From Halocaridina rubra (taxonomy: Eukaryota > Arthropoda > Malacostraca > Decapoda > Atyidae), in contig JAXCGZ010020839.1 of NCBI GenBank assembly GCA_037179515.1, forward strand, positions 90,001 to 154,000: a stretch of 64,000 bases of DNA, written 5' to 3'. Numbering within the stretch: position 1 is the first letter of the stretch; every line of letters begins with the position of its first letter. The translations under genes were made by a program, and so were the position numbers. This document shows positions 9,974 through 21,299 of the stretch, piece after piece. Under the pieces are notes generated by a model. That model worked only from the letters and a program-made list of their open reading frames with translations. It ran no database searches and was not told the origin of the DNA.

Positions 9974-11262
9974 GAGAGATAAAGAAGATAATGACAGAAG
10001 ATCAGGGGATGGGGCCTCATTAAGATTCTTATACACAAATGCTGATGGATTAGCTGGTAAGGCAGTAGAATTAAAAGATAGGATTCACAACAGTAAGGCA
10101 GATATAGTAGCAATTACAGAGACTAAGTTGAGTGAGGACATAAACAGTGTCACAGGTTTTCCTAAGGGTTTCAGAATATTAAGGGTTGAAAGATCTGAGA
10201 GGACTGGTGGAGGGATAGCACTGCTCATAAGTGAAAGGATTCAAGTCGAAGAAATAAACTTGGCTATAGAAAGTGAGTTCAAGGAATTGCTTGTTGCTCG
10301 CATAAATACTGGGTCAGAGAGCATTATAATAACTGTTGTATACAACCCACCAAGGAACCAAAATAGGCTTGAAGTTTATGAGGAAAGTCATATAGGTACT
10401 ATTGAAGTCATAAACTCAGTTGTTAACATGGCACGGGAAAAAAAATGTAGGATTTTGATTATGGGAGACTTTAATCATAAAGAGATAGATTGGATAAATC
10501 TTGACCCACACAGTGGTGAGGACTCATTCGGGGCAACATTCCTAGATTGTGTACAAGGGAATTTCCTACACCAACATGTAATGGAACCAACAAGGGTCAG
10601 GGGTGGGGATGAGCCATCACTACTTGATCTAGTGTTCACAGATAATGTGTTGGATATTGAAAAAATTTAGTATGAACCACCAATTGGAAAGAGTGACCAC
10701 TGTGTGTTGTTGATGGAGTATATAATTGAAGATATTCTTCCTGAGAGTAGAGGCACTGAGGACATGAGGAGGAACTATCGGAAAGAAGATTACATCAAAA
10801 TGAATGAGCTTTTTGCAGTTATTGACTGGAGAACCTTATTTTACAACAAATCTGTACAAGAAATGTATGACATCTTTTGTGAGAAATATGGGAAGATAGT
10901 AGATTGCTGCATACCTGTCACCAAAGTAGGTGTAATTCATGCCAGAGAGAAATGGTTCGATAATGGGTGTAAAAGAGCTAAGCAGTTGAGAGACAAATGC
11001 TGGAAAAGGTATAGGAGGAGAAAAAACATAAATGCCTGGCAAACCTACAAAAGAGCAAGAAATGACTACCTAAGTAAAAGGAGAGAGGCAGAGAGAGACT
11101 ATGAGAGGGACATCACCAGGAAGGCTAAAGAAAATCCCAAGCTTTTCCACAGCTTTATCAGAGGAAAACTGAAGGTAAAAGAACAGGTTTTAAGGCTAAA
11201 GAGAGCGGATGGAAGCATCACTGAGACGGATGAAGATATCTGCAAAGAATTGAACAAGGAGT
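9974..11262 (+). mobile_element. Inverted 5' half of LINE copy 6: endonuclease and linker
   Basis: Plus-strand LINE sequence starting just upstream of the endonuclease domain (truncated relative to the fuller copy near 49740) and ending at GAACAAGGAGTT. The minus-strand neighbour starts at the very next consensus base, give or take two. Endonuclease motifs seen include IMGDFNHKEIDW and SLLDLVFTDN; a TAG at about 10668 truncates it, and the frame resumes at 10704-11262. An ATGT-rich microsatellite follows. Confidence 0.9.
10128..10670 (+). pseudogene. LINE apurinic-type endonuclease domain fragment
   Basis: Encodes most of the exonuclease-endonuclease-phosphatase fold: TGGGIALLISERIQVEE, VVYNPPRNQNRLEVYEE, IMGDFNHKEIDW, LLDLVFTDNVLDIEKI. 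The frame stops (TAG) just before the SDHC motif that is visible downstream at 10691. The endonuclease would nick target DNA to prime reverse transcription. Frame starts further upstream in complete elements; ATG at 10128 is internal. Confidence 0.75.
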
Positions 11263-11319
11263 TGTATGTATGTATGTATGAATGAATGTACGTATGTATG
11301 TATGTATAAATGTATGTAT
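11263..11319. repeat. ATGT-rich microsatellite
   Basis: Imperfect (GTAT)n between the inverted LINE 5' half and the 3' end of the next minus-strand LINE. Similar ATGT tracts recur at other LINE boundaries. Confidence 0.8.
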
Positions 11320-11899
11320 GTGATTACCTAATTGTGTTTACGGGAAAGAGCCCAAAGCTTGTATCTTCCCGTCTCCTGATCGGTTCCATTTTAGACTTAG
11401 TGATACTTATCATACCTGTCCTTAAAACTATGGATTGAGATAGCATTAACTACCTCCTCGCTTAGCCAATTCCAATTATCAACTACTCTTACACTGAAAA
11501 AGTATTTCCTTACATCCTGCAAAGAAGTTTTCTTACGAAGCTTCAAACTATGACCTCTAGTTCTAGAGCCAGCCATATCGAAATATCGATCCCTATCCAC
11601 TCTATCATAACCATGAAGGAATTTAAAGACTGTCACCATATCCCCCCTCACTCTTCTAGCTTCGAGTGATGGTAAGTCTAATTCCCTCAGCCTCTCATCA
11701 TAACTGAGATTGCGCATTTCTGGCACCAGTTTCGTGGCATGTCTTTGAACTTTTTCAAGCTTAGCTATGTGCTTTTTCAAGTGCGGATTCCAAAAGGGGG
11801 CTGCATATTCGAGTTTTGGCCTCACATAGGTTACATAAATATTTCTGAACATTTCCTTGTCCATGTGCCTGAAGGCTACCCTTACATTTGATAAGAATG

Positions 11900-11900
<1 letters not shown>
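11320..11900 (-). mobile_element. LINE copy 8, short 3' fragment
   Basis: Only the C-terminal region after RT is present (open at 11397-11900). It ends abruptly at the AYAFLSN coding region and passes into ATGT and AT repeats. The 3' end has one copy of the terminal 14-mer rather than two. Confidence 0.85.
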
Positions 11901-12570
<670 letters not shown>

Positions 12571-12572
12571 GA

Positions 12573-14585
12573 ATGTATGTAATTCATGCCAGAGAGAAAT
12601 GGTTCGATAATGGGTATAAAAGAGCTAAGGAGTGGAGAGACAAATGCTGGAAAAGGTATAGGAGGAGAAAAAACATAAATGCCTGGCAAACCTACAAAAG
12701 AGCAAGAAATGACTACCTAAGTAAAAGGAGAGAGGCAGAGAGAGACTATGAGAGGGACATCACCAGGAAGGCTAAAGAAAATCCCAAGCTTTTCCACAGC
12801 TTTATCAGAGGAAAACTGAAGGTAAAAGAACAGGTTTTAAGGCTAAAGAGAGCGGATGGAAGCATCACTGAGATGGATGAATAGATCTGCAAAGAATTGA
12901 ACAAGGAGTTTCAGTCAGTATTTACAGTAGAAAATACCCCACCCCCTCATATTGCAGTGATAGAAGCTCAAGGGCCGGTATTAGAGGGCATCAACCTTAC
13001 ACCCACAGAGGTATGCAAAGCGCTGATGGATTTAGATGTTCATAAAGCTACAGGTCCTGATGACATATCCCCTCATGTGCTTAAAAATGCGCAAACTCAA
13101 TATCAGTGGCACTAGGTATCATATTTAAAAAGTCACTGGAGTCAGGGGAGATTCCAAGATGCTGGAAACAAGCAAATGTGATACCTATCTTCAAAAAGGG
13201 AAGGAGGGATACGGCTCTGAACTATAGACCTGTTTCCTTGACCAGCATAGTTTGCAAAGTTAAGGAGAAACTACTAAGGAAACATATCTCTCTTCACTTG
13301 GAAACCTTCAACTTTTTGTCAGTGAGGCAACATGGCTTCAGAGACGGTAGATCAACAGTAACAAACTTATTAGAATTTTATGATGAGGTAAGCCAAGTCT
13401 TACAGGAAAGAAAGGGCTGGGCAGATTGCATATTCCTAGACTTCCAGAAAGCGTTTGACACCGTTCCACATGGGAGACTTATTAGGAAGCTGCAATCAAT
13501 GGCTAGAATAGGTGGAAATGTTTTGGAATGGATAAAAACTTACTTAGAAGGAAGGGAACAGAGGGTTAGAGTAAGACACTCAGTGTCTGAATGGAGAAGA
13601 GTTAGTAGTGGAGTTCCACAGGGTTCAGTTTTAGGGCCACTTTTGTTCCTTGTATATGTAAATGACCTACCAGAGTCTGTAAATTCATTCATGAATATGT
13701 TTGCAGATGATGCAAAGATTGTGAAGAAAGTAAAAAACGAGAACAATGGTAGAGAACTTCAGGAGGATCTAAATAATCTGCATGAGTGGTCAGAAAAGTG
13801 GCTAATGAAATTCAATACTTCAAAATGTAAGGTAATGAGAATGGGTACAAGTGCAAGAAGGCCCAAGCTTGACTACTCTGTGGCTGGAGTACAACTTCAA
13901 GAGACAGAAAATAAGAGAGATCTAGGAGTAAACATACTGGCAGATTTGTCTCCAGAAATACATATAAATGGCATAGTAAGGGCAGCATATGCATTCTTAT
14001 CAAATGTAAGGGTAGCCTTCAGGCACATGAACAAGGAAATGCTCAGAAATATTTATGTAACCTATGTGAGGCCAAAACTCGAATATGCAGCCCCCTTTTG
14101 GAATCCACACTTGAAAAAGCACATAGCTAAGCTTGAAAAAGATCAAAGACATGCCACGAAACTGGTGCCAGAAATACGCAATCTCAGTTATGATGAGAGG
14201 CTGAGGGAATTAGACTTACCATCACTCGAAGCTAGAAGAGTGAGGGGGGATATGGTGACAGTCTTTAAATTCCTTCATGGTTATGATAGAGTGGATAGGG
14301 ATCGATATTTTGATATGGCTGGCTCTAGAACTAGAGGTCATAGTTTGAAGATTCATAAGAAAACTTCTTTGCAGGATGTAAGAAAATACTTTTTCAGTGT
14401 AAGAGTAGTTGATAATTGGAATTCGCTAAGCGAGGAGGTAGTTAATGCTATCTCAATCCATAGTTTTAAGGACAGGTATGATAAGTATCACTAAGTCTAA
14501 AATGGAAGCGATGAGGAGACGGGAAGATACGAGCTTTGGGCTCTTTCCCGTAAACACAATTAGGTTATCACAATTAGGTAATCAC
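12573..14585 (+). mobile_element. CR1-like LINE copy 9, 5'-truncated
   Basis: Starts in the linker after the endonuclease (VIHAREKWFDNG) and runs to two copies of the terminal 14-mer, one mutated. Breaks: TAG at about 12882 (from a Glu codon) and a one-A deletion near 13088. Downstream of these, 13106-14494 is open for 462 codons. Confidence 0.9.
13106..14494 (+). CDS. LINE RT plus C-terminal region, open fragment
   Basis: Open frame holding RT motifs (NYRPVSLTSIVCKVKEKLL, FLDFQKAFDTVPHG, SGVPQGSVLGPLLF, FADDAKIV) and the full C-terminal region to FKDRYDKYH. The ATG at 13106 lies just after a frameshift, so it is not a native start. A fragment of a larger polyprotein, not likely to be functional alone. 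Confidence 0.7.
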   Translation: MALGIIFKKSLESGEIPRCWKQANVIPIFKKGRRDTALNYRPVSLTSIVCKVKEKLLRKHISLHLETFNFLSVRQHGFRDGRSTVTNLLEFYDEVSQVLQERKGWADCIFLDFQKAFDTVPHGRLIRKLQSMARIGGNVLEWIKTYLEGREQRVRVRHSVSEWRRVSSGVPQGSVLGPLLFLVYVNDLPESVNSFMNMFADDAKIVKKVKNENNGRELQEDLNNLHEWSEKWLMKFNTSKCKVMRMGTSARRPKLDYSVAGVQLQETENKRDLGVNILADLSPEIHINGIVRAAYAFLSNVRVAFRHMNKEMLRNIYVTYVRPKLEYAAPFWNPHLKKHIAKLEKDQRHATKLVPEIRNLSYDERLRELDLPSLEARRVRGDMVTVFKFLHGYDRVDRDRYFDMAGSRTRGHSLKIHKKTSLQDVRKYFFSVRVVDNWNSLSEEVVNAISIHSFKDRYDKYH

Positions 14586-14857
14586 ATTATCTGTGAAAAT
14601 GAGGAAAAAATAAAAGTGCAAAAACTGGTTTTAGTTTAACTGCGGCTAAGTCTTTATATTCTTGATCGGATATTATGATGAAAATGGAAAAAATGGTAAG
14701 TAAGAAGTTTTCATATTGTCGATCGGATATTCTGAAGAAATGGGAAAATTGTTAAGTGTACGACACTGCTTCCACGAGTACAAGCTTAGTTTACCCTAGA
14801 TCTGGACAAAAATTTCCCTAAATCCATATTGAGTACCCTAAACATAATGAAATTCAT
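14586..14857. other. Non-coding spacer, no recognised feature
   Basis: AT-rich sequence with a short imperfect internal duplication (CTTTATATTCTTGATCGGATATTATGA and CATATTGTCGATCGG-like phrases around 14650 and 14711). I see no gene. Confidence 0.5.
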
Positions 14858-14867
14858 CATTATTATA

Positions 14868-14917
<50 letters not shown>

Positions 14918-14962
14918 GATTGTTATTATGATAATTATTATTATGATTATTATTATATACTC
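14858..14962. repeat. (ATT)n microsatellite
   Basis: About 100 bases of ATT trinucleotide repeat with a few interruptions. The apparent poly-isoleucine frame on the minus strand is an artefact. Confidence 0.95.
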
Positions 14963-15009
14963 AACGTAGATATCGCTCATCATCATTCTCTGATCATCCT
15001 AAATTAGGG

Positions 15010-15960
15010 TATTTTATCCACTGTGTTTGTGTTTTCAGTTCTTTGCGTGGATATATTTATAACTGTTTGTGTTTTCAGTTCTTTTAAATTTTACAGATAA
15101 CTGTATACCTGTACTATAATATCATGGCTAGTTGCATAATGAAAAAATGTAGTTTTCTAGTCTTGCTTTTTTTAATTGTTTCTTACGTTTGGCAGATAGA
15201 GGTTCATTCTCCTCTTTTAATACCGGTTTATACCGCTTGTGTCAAGTGCTCACTGCCACCTCACGCATCCCATACCTGTTGGTCACCGTATAATAGAGTG
15301 AGTAGAATGTGTGTTATCTTTTCATATAAAGTGAGTAGACTGTGTTTTTTTTTTGTTACAGTAATTCAGGCATTGCATAATGAAAAAAATTTAGTTTTCT
15401 AGTCTTGCTTTTGTTAATTGTTTCTTACGTTTTGCAGATAGGGGTTCCCTCGCTTCTTACACTGCTGATGTCACGTGCTCACTGCCACTATGCTTGTCCC
15501 ATGCCTGTTACTCTCCGTATAATAGTGAGTAGAATGTGACTTTTTTTTTTTTTACAGTAATTCAGGTGTTGCATAATGATTTTTTTTTTAGTTTTTTAGT
15601 CTTGCTAACGTGTTTTACATTTAGGCATTCCATAATTTTTTTTTTCATTTTTTAGTCATGCTTTGGTTATTTATAATTTTTATTTTATCTTTGTTTACAT
15701 TTGCAGATAGAGGTTCGTTCTCCTGCATCCTCCTCCTCTTCTACCGCTTAAGTTACATGCTCACTGCCACCATGCACGTCCCAGTGTACTGTATGACTGA
15801 TGCCCACCGCATAATATACTACAGTACAGTATGCTAATTTCTTACTGTACAGTAAATCTGAATATCTTTTGTATACTCTTAAAAATATATACAGGGCTTT
15901 CTGCTTTGTTATGTAGTTATAAAATATGTTTTTACTTATCTTATATCTTTGGCATAGTGT
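15010..15960 (+). repeat. Degenerate tandem repeat derived from a pogo/Tigger-like 5' region
   Basis: The first part (15010-15130) matches the sequence upstream of the HTH frame at 12230-12320, including a TATAATATCATGGCTAG start context. Then a unit of about 200-240 bp repeats three times: the GTTTTCTAGTCTTGCTTTT phrase at about 15151, 15392 and 15590, and the CTCACTGCCAC phrase at 15249, 15479 and 15761. The frame 15124-15402 looks like a signal peptide but is repeat-derived. Confidence 0.55.
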
Positions 15961-15977
15961 GTCTTATGTAAGGTTTG

Positions 15978-16098
15978 GAACGTATCTATGCCCTTTATCA
16001 TTGTATCCTATGGAAAATTAATCGTTTTTTCACGCAATTTTCCATTTACCCGACACTTCTGAGAACCTATCTTCATGTTATTCTGAGAACAAGGTGTA
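15978..16098 (+). mobile_element. pogo/Tigger-like 3' terminal block
   Basis: TGCCCTTTATCATTG and CCTATGGAAAAT phrases followed by TTCTGAGAACAAGGTGTA, which ends at an AT tract. GAACAAGGTGTA is the inverse of the 5' terminal motif TACACCTTGTTC. The same block recurs at 17401-17521. Confidence 0.5.
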
Positions 16099-16102
16099 TA
16101 TA

Positions 16103-16170
<68 letters not shown>
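16096..16170. repeat. (AT)n microsatellite
   Basis: About 70 bases of AT repeat sandwiched between a 3' terminal block and a 5' terminal block of the pogo/Tigger-like family. Confidence 0.95.
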
Positions 16171-16173
<3 letters not shown>

Positions 16174-16430
16174 TCAGCTCGCTTTTTACGCGTTTTTGAA
16201 ATACGCGAAATTGGAATAACACCCCAAAAAAATACACCTTGTTCCTTATTTCCGCGTTTTTTTAACCGCGAAATTGCAATAATGCCCCAAAATAATAATA
16301 GTAAAAAAATATGAAATTCGCGAATAACGCCCATGCAAAAATATTCAAACAAAAAATTTTCATTTTAGTCAAAAATCGACCACCTCGGAGGCACTTTTCC
16401 GCCATCCTCCTCCTCTTCTACCGCTTAATG
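16171..16430 (+). mobile_element. pogo/Tigger-like 5' terminal blocks
   Basis: A partial block (16171-16232, with GAAATACGCGAAATTGG) followed by a fuller one starting TACACCTTGTTCC at 16233 and containing CCGCGAAATTGCAATAATGCCCC. The order is the same as at 12032-12190. No transposase frame follows. Confidence 0.5.
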
Positions 16431-16789
16431 CGATTGGATATTATGAAGAAAATTTTAAAAAAGCATTAAGAACAAACAGCAAACATATTTTAACTATAAT
16501 ATCGTCAGGGAAATAGCGTGTGAGGGTGCATCAGCTGATATGAAAGTGTGACAAAACGAATGCATCCTTGTCCTCACCACCACCATCAGTGTTGCCAGAA
16601 TAGATGAATGAGAGAAATGATAATTATAAAAACTGTACATGTAAGTTGGTAAGTTATTTCAAGTATCTTCAAGATGAAGTACATTTTTATTTAAATTTCA
16701 GTATGTACTACAACCTTGTAATTAATATATATCTTAAAATGTACCATACATTTGAAAATAAAAACATCCACTTTATCTGGCAACCCTGG

Positions 16790-17400
16790 CCACCATGCAC
16801 ATCCCAGTGTAAGCCTGTTGCCAACAGCATACTATAGTGCATCAATTTGTTTACTGTACAGTAAATATGCATATCTTTTATACTGTACACTATTTGTATG
16901 TTATTATAAATAACTACAGGTCTTTTTGCTTTGTTATGTACTCATAAAATATGTTTTACTTATTTTATATCTTTGGTATAGTGTGTCTGGCCACCATGCA
17001 CGTCCCAGTGTAAGCCTGTGGCCAACGGCATAATAGTGCATTAATTTGTTTACTGTACAGTAAATCTGTATATCTTTTATACTGTACACTAATTGCATGT
17101 TAATATGAATAACTACAGGTCTTTTTGCTTCGTTATGTACTTATAAAATATGTTTTACTTATCTTACGTCTTTGGTATAGTGTGTCTGACCATCGTGCAC
17201 GTCCCAGTGTAAGCCTGTTGCCAACGGGATAATAGAGTGTATTAATTTGTTTACTGTACAGTAAATCTGTATATCTTTTATACTGTACACTTTTTGCATG
17301 TTAATACAAATAACTACAGGTCTTTATGCTTTGATATGTACTTATAAAATATGTTTTACTTATCTTATATCTTTGGTATAGTGTGTCTATGGACAGTTGT
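16790..17400 (+). repeat. About 200-bp satellite, three units with a 16-bp palindrome each
   Basis: Units marked by CACGTCCCAGTGTAAGCCTG at about 16798, 16997 and 17196. Each unit holds the perfect palindrome TTTACTGTACAGTAAA at 16850-16865, 17049-17064 and 17250-17265; a shortened relative occurs near 15842. Units also share TTATAAAATATGTTTTACTTAT. Confidence 0.8.
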
Positions 17401-17636
17401 GGAACGAGCTATGCCCTTTATCATTGTTTCCTATGGAAAATGACTCGTTTTTTCACACGATTTTCCATTTACCCATGACTTCTGAGAACCTATCTCGGCG
17501 GTATTCTGAGAACTAGGTGTAATAGTAAAAATAAAATGCGAAATACAAGAATAACGCCCTCGCAAAAAATTCTTCCAAAAATTTTCATTTCAGTAAATAA
17601 GCAACTGCCTCCGAGGCACTTTCCCACCTTGCTGCC
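17401..17636 (+). mobile_element. pogo/Tigger-like 3' block followed directly by a 5' block
   Basis: The 3' terminal block ends GAACTAGGTGTA at 17521 and is followed at once by a shortened 5' block (GCGAAATACAAGAATAACGCCC). This is a head-to-tail junction of two copies with no microsatellite between them. LINE copy 10 begins immediately after. Confidence 0.45.
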
Positions 17637-17732
17637 AAGGGCTTCAGAATACTAAGGGTTGAAAGATCTGAGAGGACTGGTGGAGGGATAGCACTGCTCA
17701 TAAGTGAAAGGATTCAAGTTGAAGAAATAAAC

Positions 17733-18557
17733 TTGGCTATAGAAAGTGAGTTCAAGGAATTTCTTGTTGCTCGCATAAATACTGGGTTAGAGAGCATTAT
17801 AATAACTGTTGTATACAACCCACCAAGGAACCAAAATAGGCTTGAAGTTTATGAGGAAAGTCATATAGGTACTATTGAAGTCATAAACTCAGTTGTTAAC
17901 ATGGCACGGGAAAAAAAATGTAGGATTTTGATTATGGGAGACTTTAATCATAAAGAGATAGATTGGATAAATCTTGACCCACACAGTGGTGAGGACTCAT
18001 TCGGGGCAAGATTCCTAGATTGCGTACAAGGGAATTTCCTACACCAACATGTAATGGAACCAACAAGGGTCAGGGGTGGGGATGAGCCATCACTACTTGA
18101 TCTAGTGTTCACAGATAATGTGTTGGATATTGAAAAAATTGAGTATGTACCACCAATTGGAAAGAGTGACCACTGTGTGTTGTTGATGGAGTATATCAAT
18201 GAAGATATTCTTCCTGAGAGTAGAGGCACTGAGGACATGAGGAGGAACTATCCGAAAGGAGATTACATCAAAATGAATGAGCTTTTCGCAGTTCTTGACT
18301 GGAGAACCTTATTTTACAACAAATCTGTACAAGAAATGTATGACATCTTTTGTGAGAAATATGGGAAGATAGTAGATTGCTGCATACCTGTCACCAAAGT
18401 AGGTGTAATTCATGCCAGAGAGAAATGGTTCGATAATGGGTGTAAAAGAGCTAAGGAGTGGAGAGACAAATGCTGGAAAAGGTATAGGAGGAGAAAAAAC
18501 ATAAATGCCTGGCAAACCTACAAAAGAGCAAGAAATGACTACCTAAGTAAAAGGTGA
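17733..18557 (+). pseudogene. LINE endonuclease and linker, open fragment
   Basis: Endonuclease motifs ITVVYNPPRNQNRLEV, IMGDFNHKEIDW, LLDLVFTDN and GKSDHC are all present, so the catalytic HD-type SDH motif survives here, followed by a basic linker (RDKCWKRYRRRKN). The N-terminal 60 or so residues of the domain lie upstream of the truncation. A TGA ends the frame. Confidence 0.75.
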
Positions 18558-18722
18558 GAGGCAGAGAGAGACTATGAGAGGGACATCACCAGGAAGGCTA
18601 AAGAAAATCCCAAGCTTTTCCACAGCTGTATCAGAGGAAAACTGAAGGTAAAAGAACAGGTTTTAAGGCTAAAGAGAGCGGATGGAAGCATCACTGAGAC
18701 GGATGAAGAGATCTGCAAAGAA

Positions 18723-19258
18723 TTGAACAAGGAGTTTCAGTCAGTATTTACAGTAGAAAATACCCCACCCCCTCAGATTGCAGTGATAGAAGCTCAAGGG
18801 CCGGTATTAGAGAACATCAACCTTACACCCACAGAGGTATGCAAAGCGCTGATGGATTTAGATGTTCATAAAGCTACAGGTCCTGATGACATATCCCCTC
18901 ATGTGCTTAAAAAATGCGCAAACTCAATATCAGTGGCACTAAGTATCATATTTAAAAAGTCACTGGAGTCAGGGGAGATTCCAAGATGCTGGAAACAAGC
19001 AAATGTGATACCTATCTTCAAAAAGGGAAGGAGGGATACGGCTCTGAACTATAGACCAGTTTCCTTGACCAGCATAGTTTGCAAAGTTATGGAGAAACTA
19101 CTAAGGAAACATATCTCTCTTCACTTGGAATCCTTCAACTTTTTGTCAGGGAGGCAACATGGCTTCAGAGAAGGTAGATCAACAGTAACAAACTTATTAG
19201 AATTTTATGATGAGGTAAGCCAAATCTTACAGGAAAGAGAGGGCTGGGCAGATTGCAT
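18723..19258 (+). pseudogene. LINE RT, first half, cut by LTR insertion
   Basis: Open from FQSVFTVENTPPPQ to EREGWADC, then runs into the LTR. The other half of RT resumes at 21233. Confidence 0.75.
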
Positions 19259-21227
19259 TGTGACAGAGTGTTTCGCTCAATGTCAACAGAGGCTGTTAGA
19301 TGCCTTATTAAATAAAATTAGTAACATAACTGTTATTTTTTAACTAAAAAAATTAATTCCCTTTAACATAACTGTTATTTTCTAACTAATAAAATAATTC
19401 CCACTTCTTGACTTTCGCAGATTATGATTATTTGCAATTTGTATTTTAGCTTATAGCTAATTCTATATAGCTTATTGACTCTTCTTGTACGTGTAGAAGT
19501 ATAGCCCCAATATAAAGGCTGCCCCTATTTTTCTGCCTGCTCCGAGCCAAGAAAATTAAGAAACAAAGAACCAGTAACCTAACTTTTCATTAGTATTCTC
19601 GTTTTATTTTATTTGCTTCCACTTGTTGCACCTAAAAATACTGTCTCTCCCTTGCATCTCTGCTATAATTGCCTGCCAGGGACCACCACTAAAATAGTCC
19701 TTAAAATGAAATCAGAGCCAATTACTGCTCTAGGAATGTCTCCTACAGATGACGTCACGAAGCACAACAAGGAGACGCTCTCTTTTGGCGCCGAGACTGC
19801 CCAGAGGCAACATCTCGCCTGGGTGGTCTAAGTTTATTTTCAATATTTTACGTGGCATCTTCACAGGAATTCATCTAGCACAACAAGGAATTCATCTAGC
19901 ACAACAAGGTGAGGGATAGTGTATGGTAAAGCTCGTGGGTCAAGCAAATTGGTTTATTTTCGAGAATTAGTTACATTCGTTACTGGATAAATCTTATGGA
20001 TTTCTATTCTCAGATTCCATTCCCAGTCACACGAAATTTTGTAGATTACCACACTGGAATCTCACATGCCAAAGTTAATTCCTTAACCTGTAAATTACAG
20101 CTGATATATATTGCTGAGAAGTTTCTTTTCACTGAATGTGATAAACGAAAATCTCATCCTCTGAAGACTAGTTATGAGCCCATAAAAATCTATCTCTCTT
20201 CCTAATAAATTCTAATTTCATTTCACCCCTTTCTATCATCGTAAATAAAGTGTTTTGTTTACTTCAAAAACTCGTCAATAAAGCTATTTGCCAAAAAGCC
20301 AAATTGCAAATATTCAAAAGGTAATTTTTCCCAGTTGGCTATGCAAATATTTCTTGTTAACCACAATTTAATGAATGCATACCGTATTTATCTTGCTAAT
20401 TCTTCCTATGTTGGGGATAAAGTGTTTTGAGTTATAAGTTGCAAATACCTCAAAAGGTGGTTTTGCACCCTTTTTTATTGGAAAGTTCTTGATAACTAAA
20501 AGTGAATGAATACTGTATTTATCTCGTAGATTCTTCCTTTATCCTAAATAGAGTGTTTTACCATATTAATTGCATATCAGTAATAAGCATTGCAACTTTT
20601 GTGGTTGCCCACAATTTAAGGAATACATACAGTACTGTATTTGTCTTGCTTATTCTTCATTTATTGTGAATATATTATTTTCTTTAAAACCAGTAAAGAA
20701 TTAATGTTTTGTATGCTATTATGGTAGCATAAATATTTCTGGTTAGCTGTGAATAACCTATATATATTCATCCAGTAGAATGACATTGGAAACTCATTAT
20801 ATGTGTGCTCATGCTTTCAGTTTCCCATTATAAACAGTGTGTCATTTCTGTTTCTGAAATTGCAGTGTCCTGTATTCTACTCTGCCTGTGTGACAGAGGT
20901 AATCATCGAGTTGAGGCCAAAGTCTTGGCATACGTCCATGGTGCCGGGAAACGAACTCATACTCACCTCCTCCGGGATTCGAGGCAGCATTTCATAAAGT
21001 TTAATTTGAGAAATTTAATTCAATTCTTTTAATGTCATTGCATTTCCAAAATTAAAAGAAAGTTGAATTCTGAGTTTCATTTAACCGACTAATGGTATTG
21101 AAGATAGGGTGTTCAAGTACAAATATCTGTCCTGTCTGTTTGTGAGCTCTTAACCGAGCTCGGTACTTTGAGTCCCCTTAGTAAAACAGAATCTTAAAAA
21201 CATTCTAGCATCAAACAAACCCCCACA
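19259..21227 (+). mobile_element. Solo LTR of the gypsy family, with 5-bp target duplication
   Basis: Starts TGTGACAGAGTGTTT and ends CCCCCACA (TG...CA), flanked on both sides by TGCAT (19254-19258 and 21228-21232). It is 1969 bp long. The start, end and much of the interior match the 5' LTR at 23353-25488. It contains no internal coding region, as expected after LTR-LTR recombination. A 21-bp tandem duplication lies near 19867-19906, and about 130-bp internal repeats at 20235-20690. Confidence 0.85.
20235..20690 (+). repeat. Internal tandem repeat within LTR, about 130-bp period
   Basis: The phrases AAAGTGTTTT, TTGCAAAT, CAAAAGGT and CACAATTTAATGAAT recur about four times in order. The same repeat is present in the 5' LTR at about 24450-24960, so it is an LTR property rather than a later event. 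Confidence 0.65.
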
Positions 21228-21299
21228 TGCATATTCCTAGACTTCCAGAAAGCGTTTGACACTGTTCCACATGGGAGACTTATTAGGAAGCTGCAATCA

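Noticed and set aside
14786..14986. Minus-strand poly-isoleucine frame
   Set aside because: Generated by the ATT microsatellite.
15124..15402. Frame with a signal-peptide-like hydrophobic start
   Set aside because: The same sequence recurs in diverged, frame-broken form at 15374 and 15570, and its start matches the pogo/Tigger-like block at 12317. It is repeat-derived.
20880..20990. tRNA-like sequence with a GGATTCGAG motif inside the solo LTR
   Set aside because: The motif recurs in all LTR copies, but there is no A box at proper spacing and no cloverleaf pairing, so it is LTR sequence.
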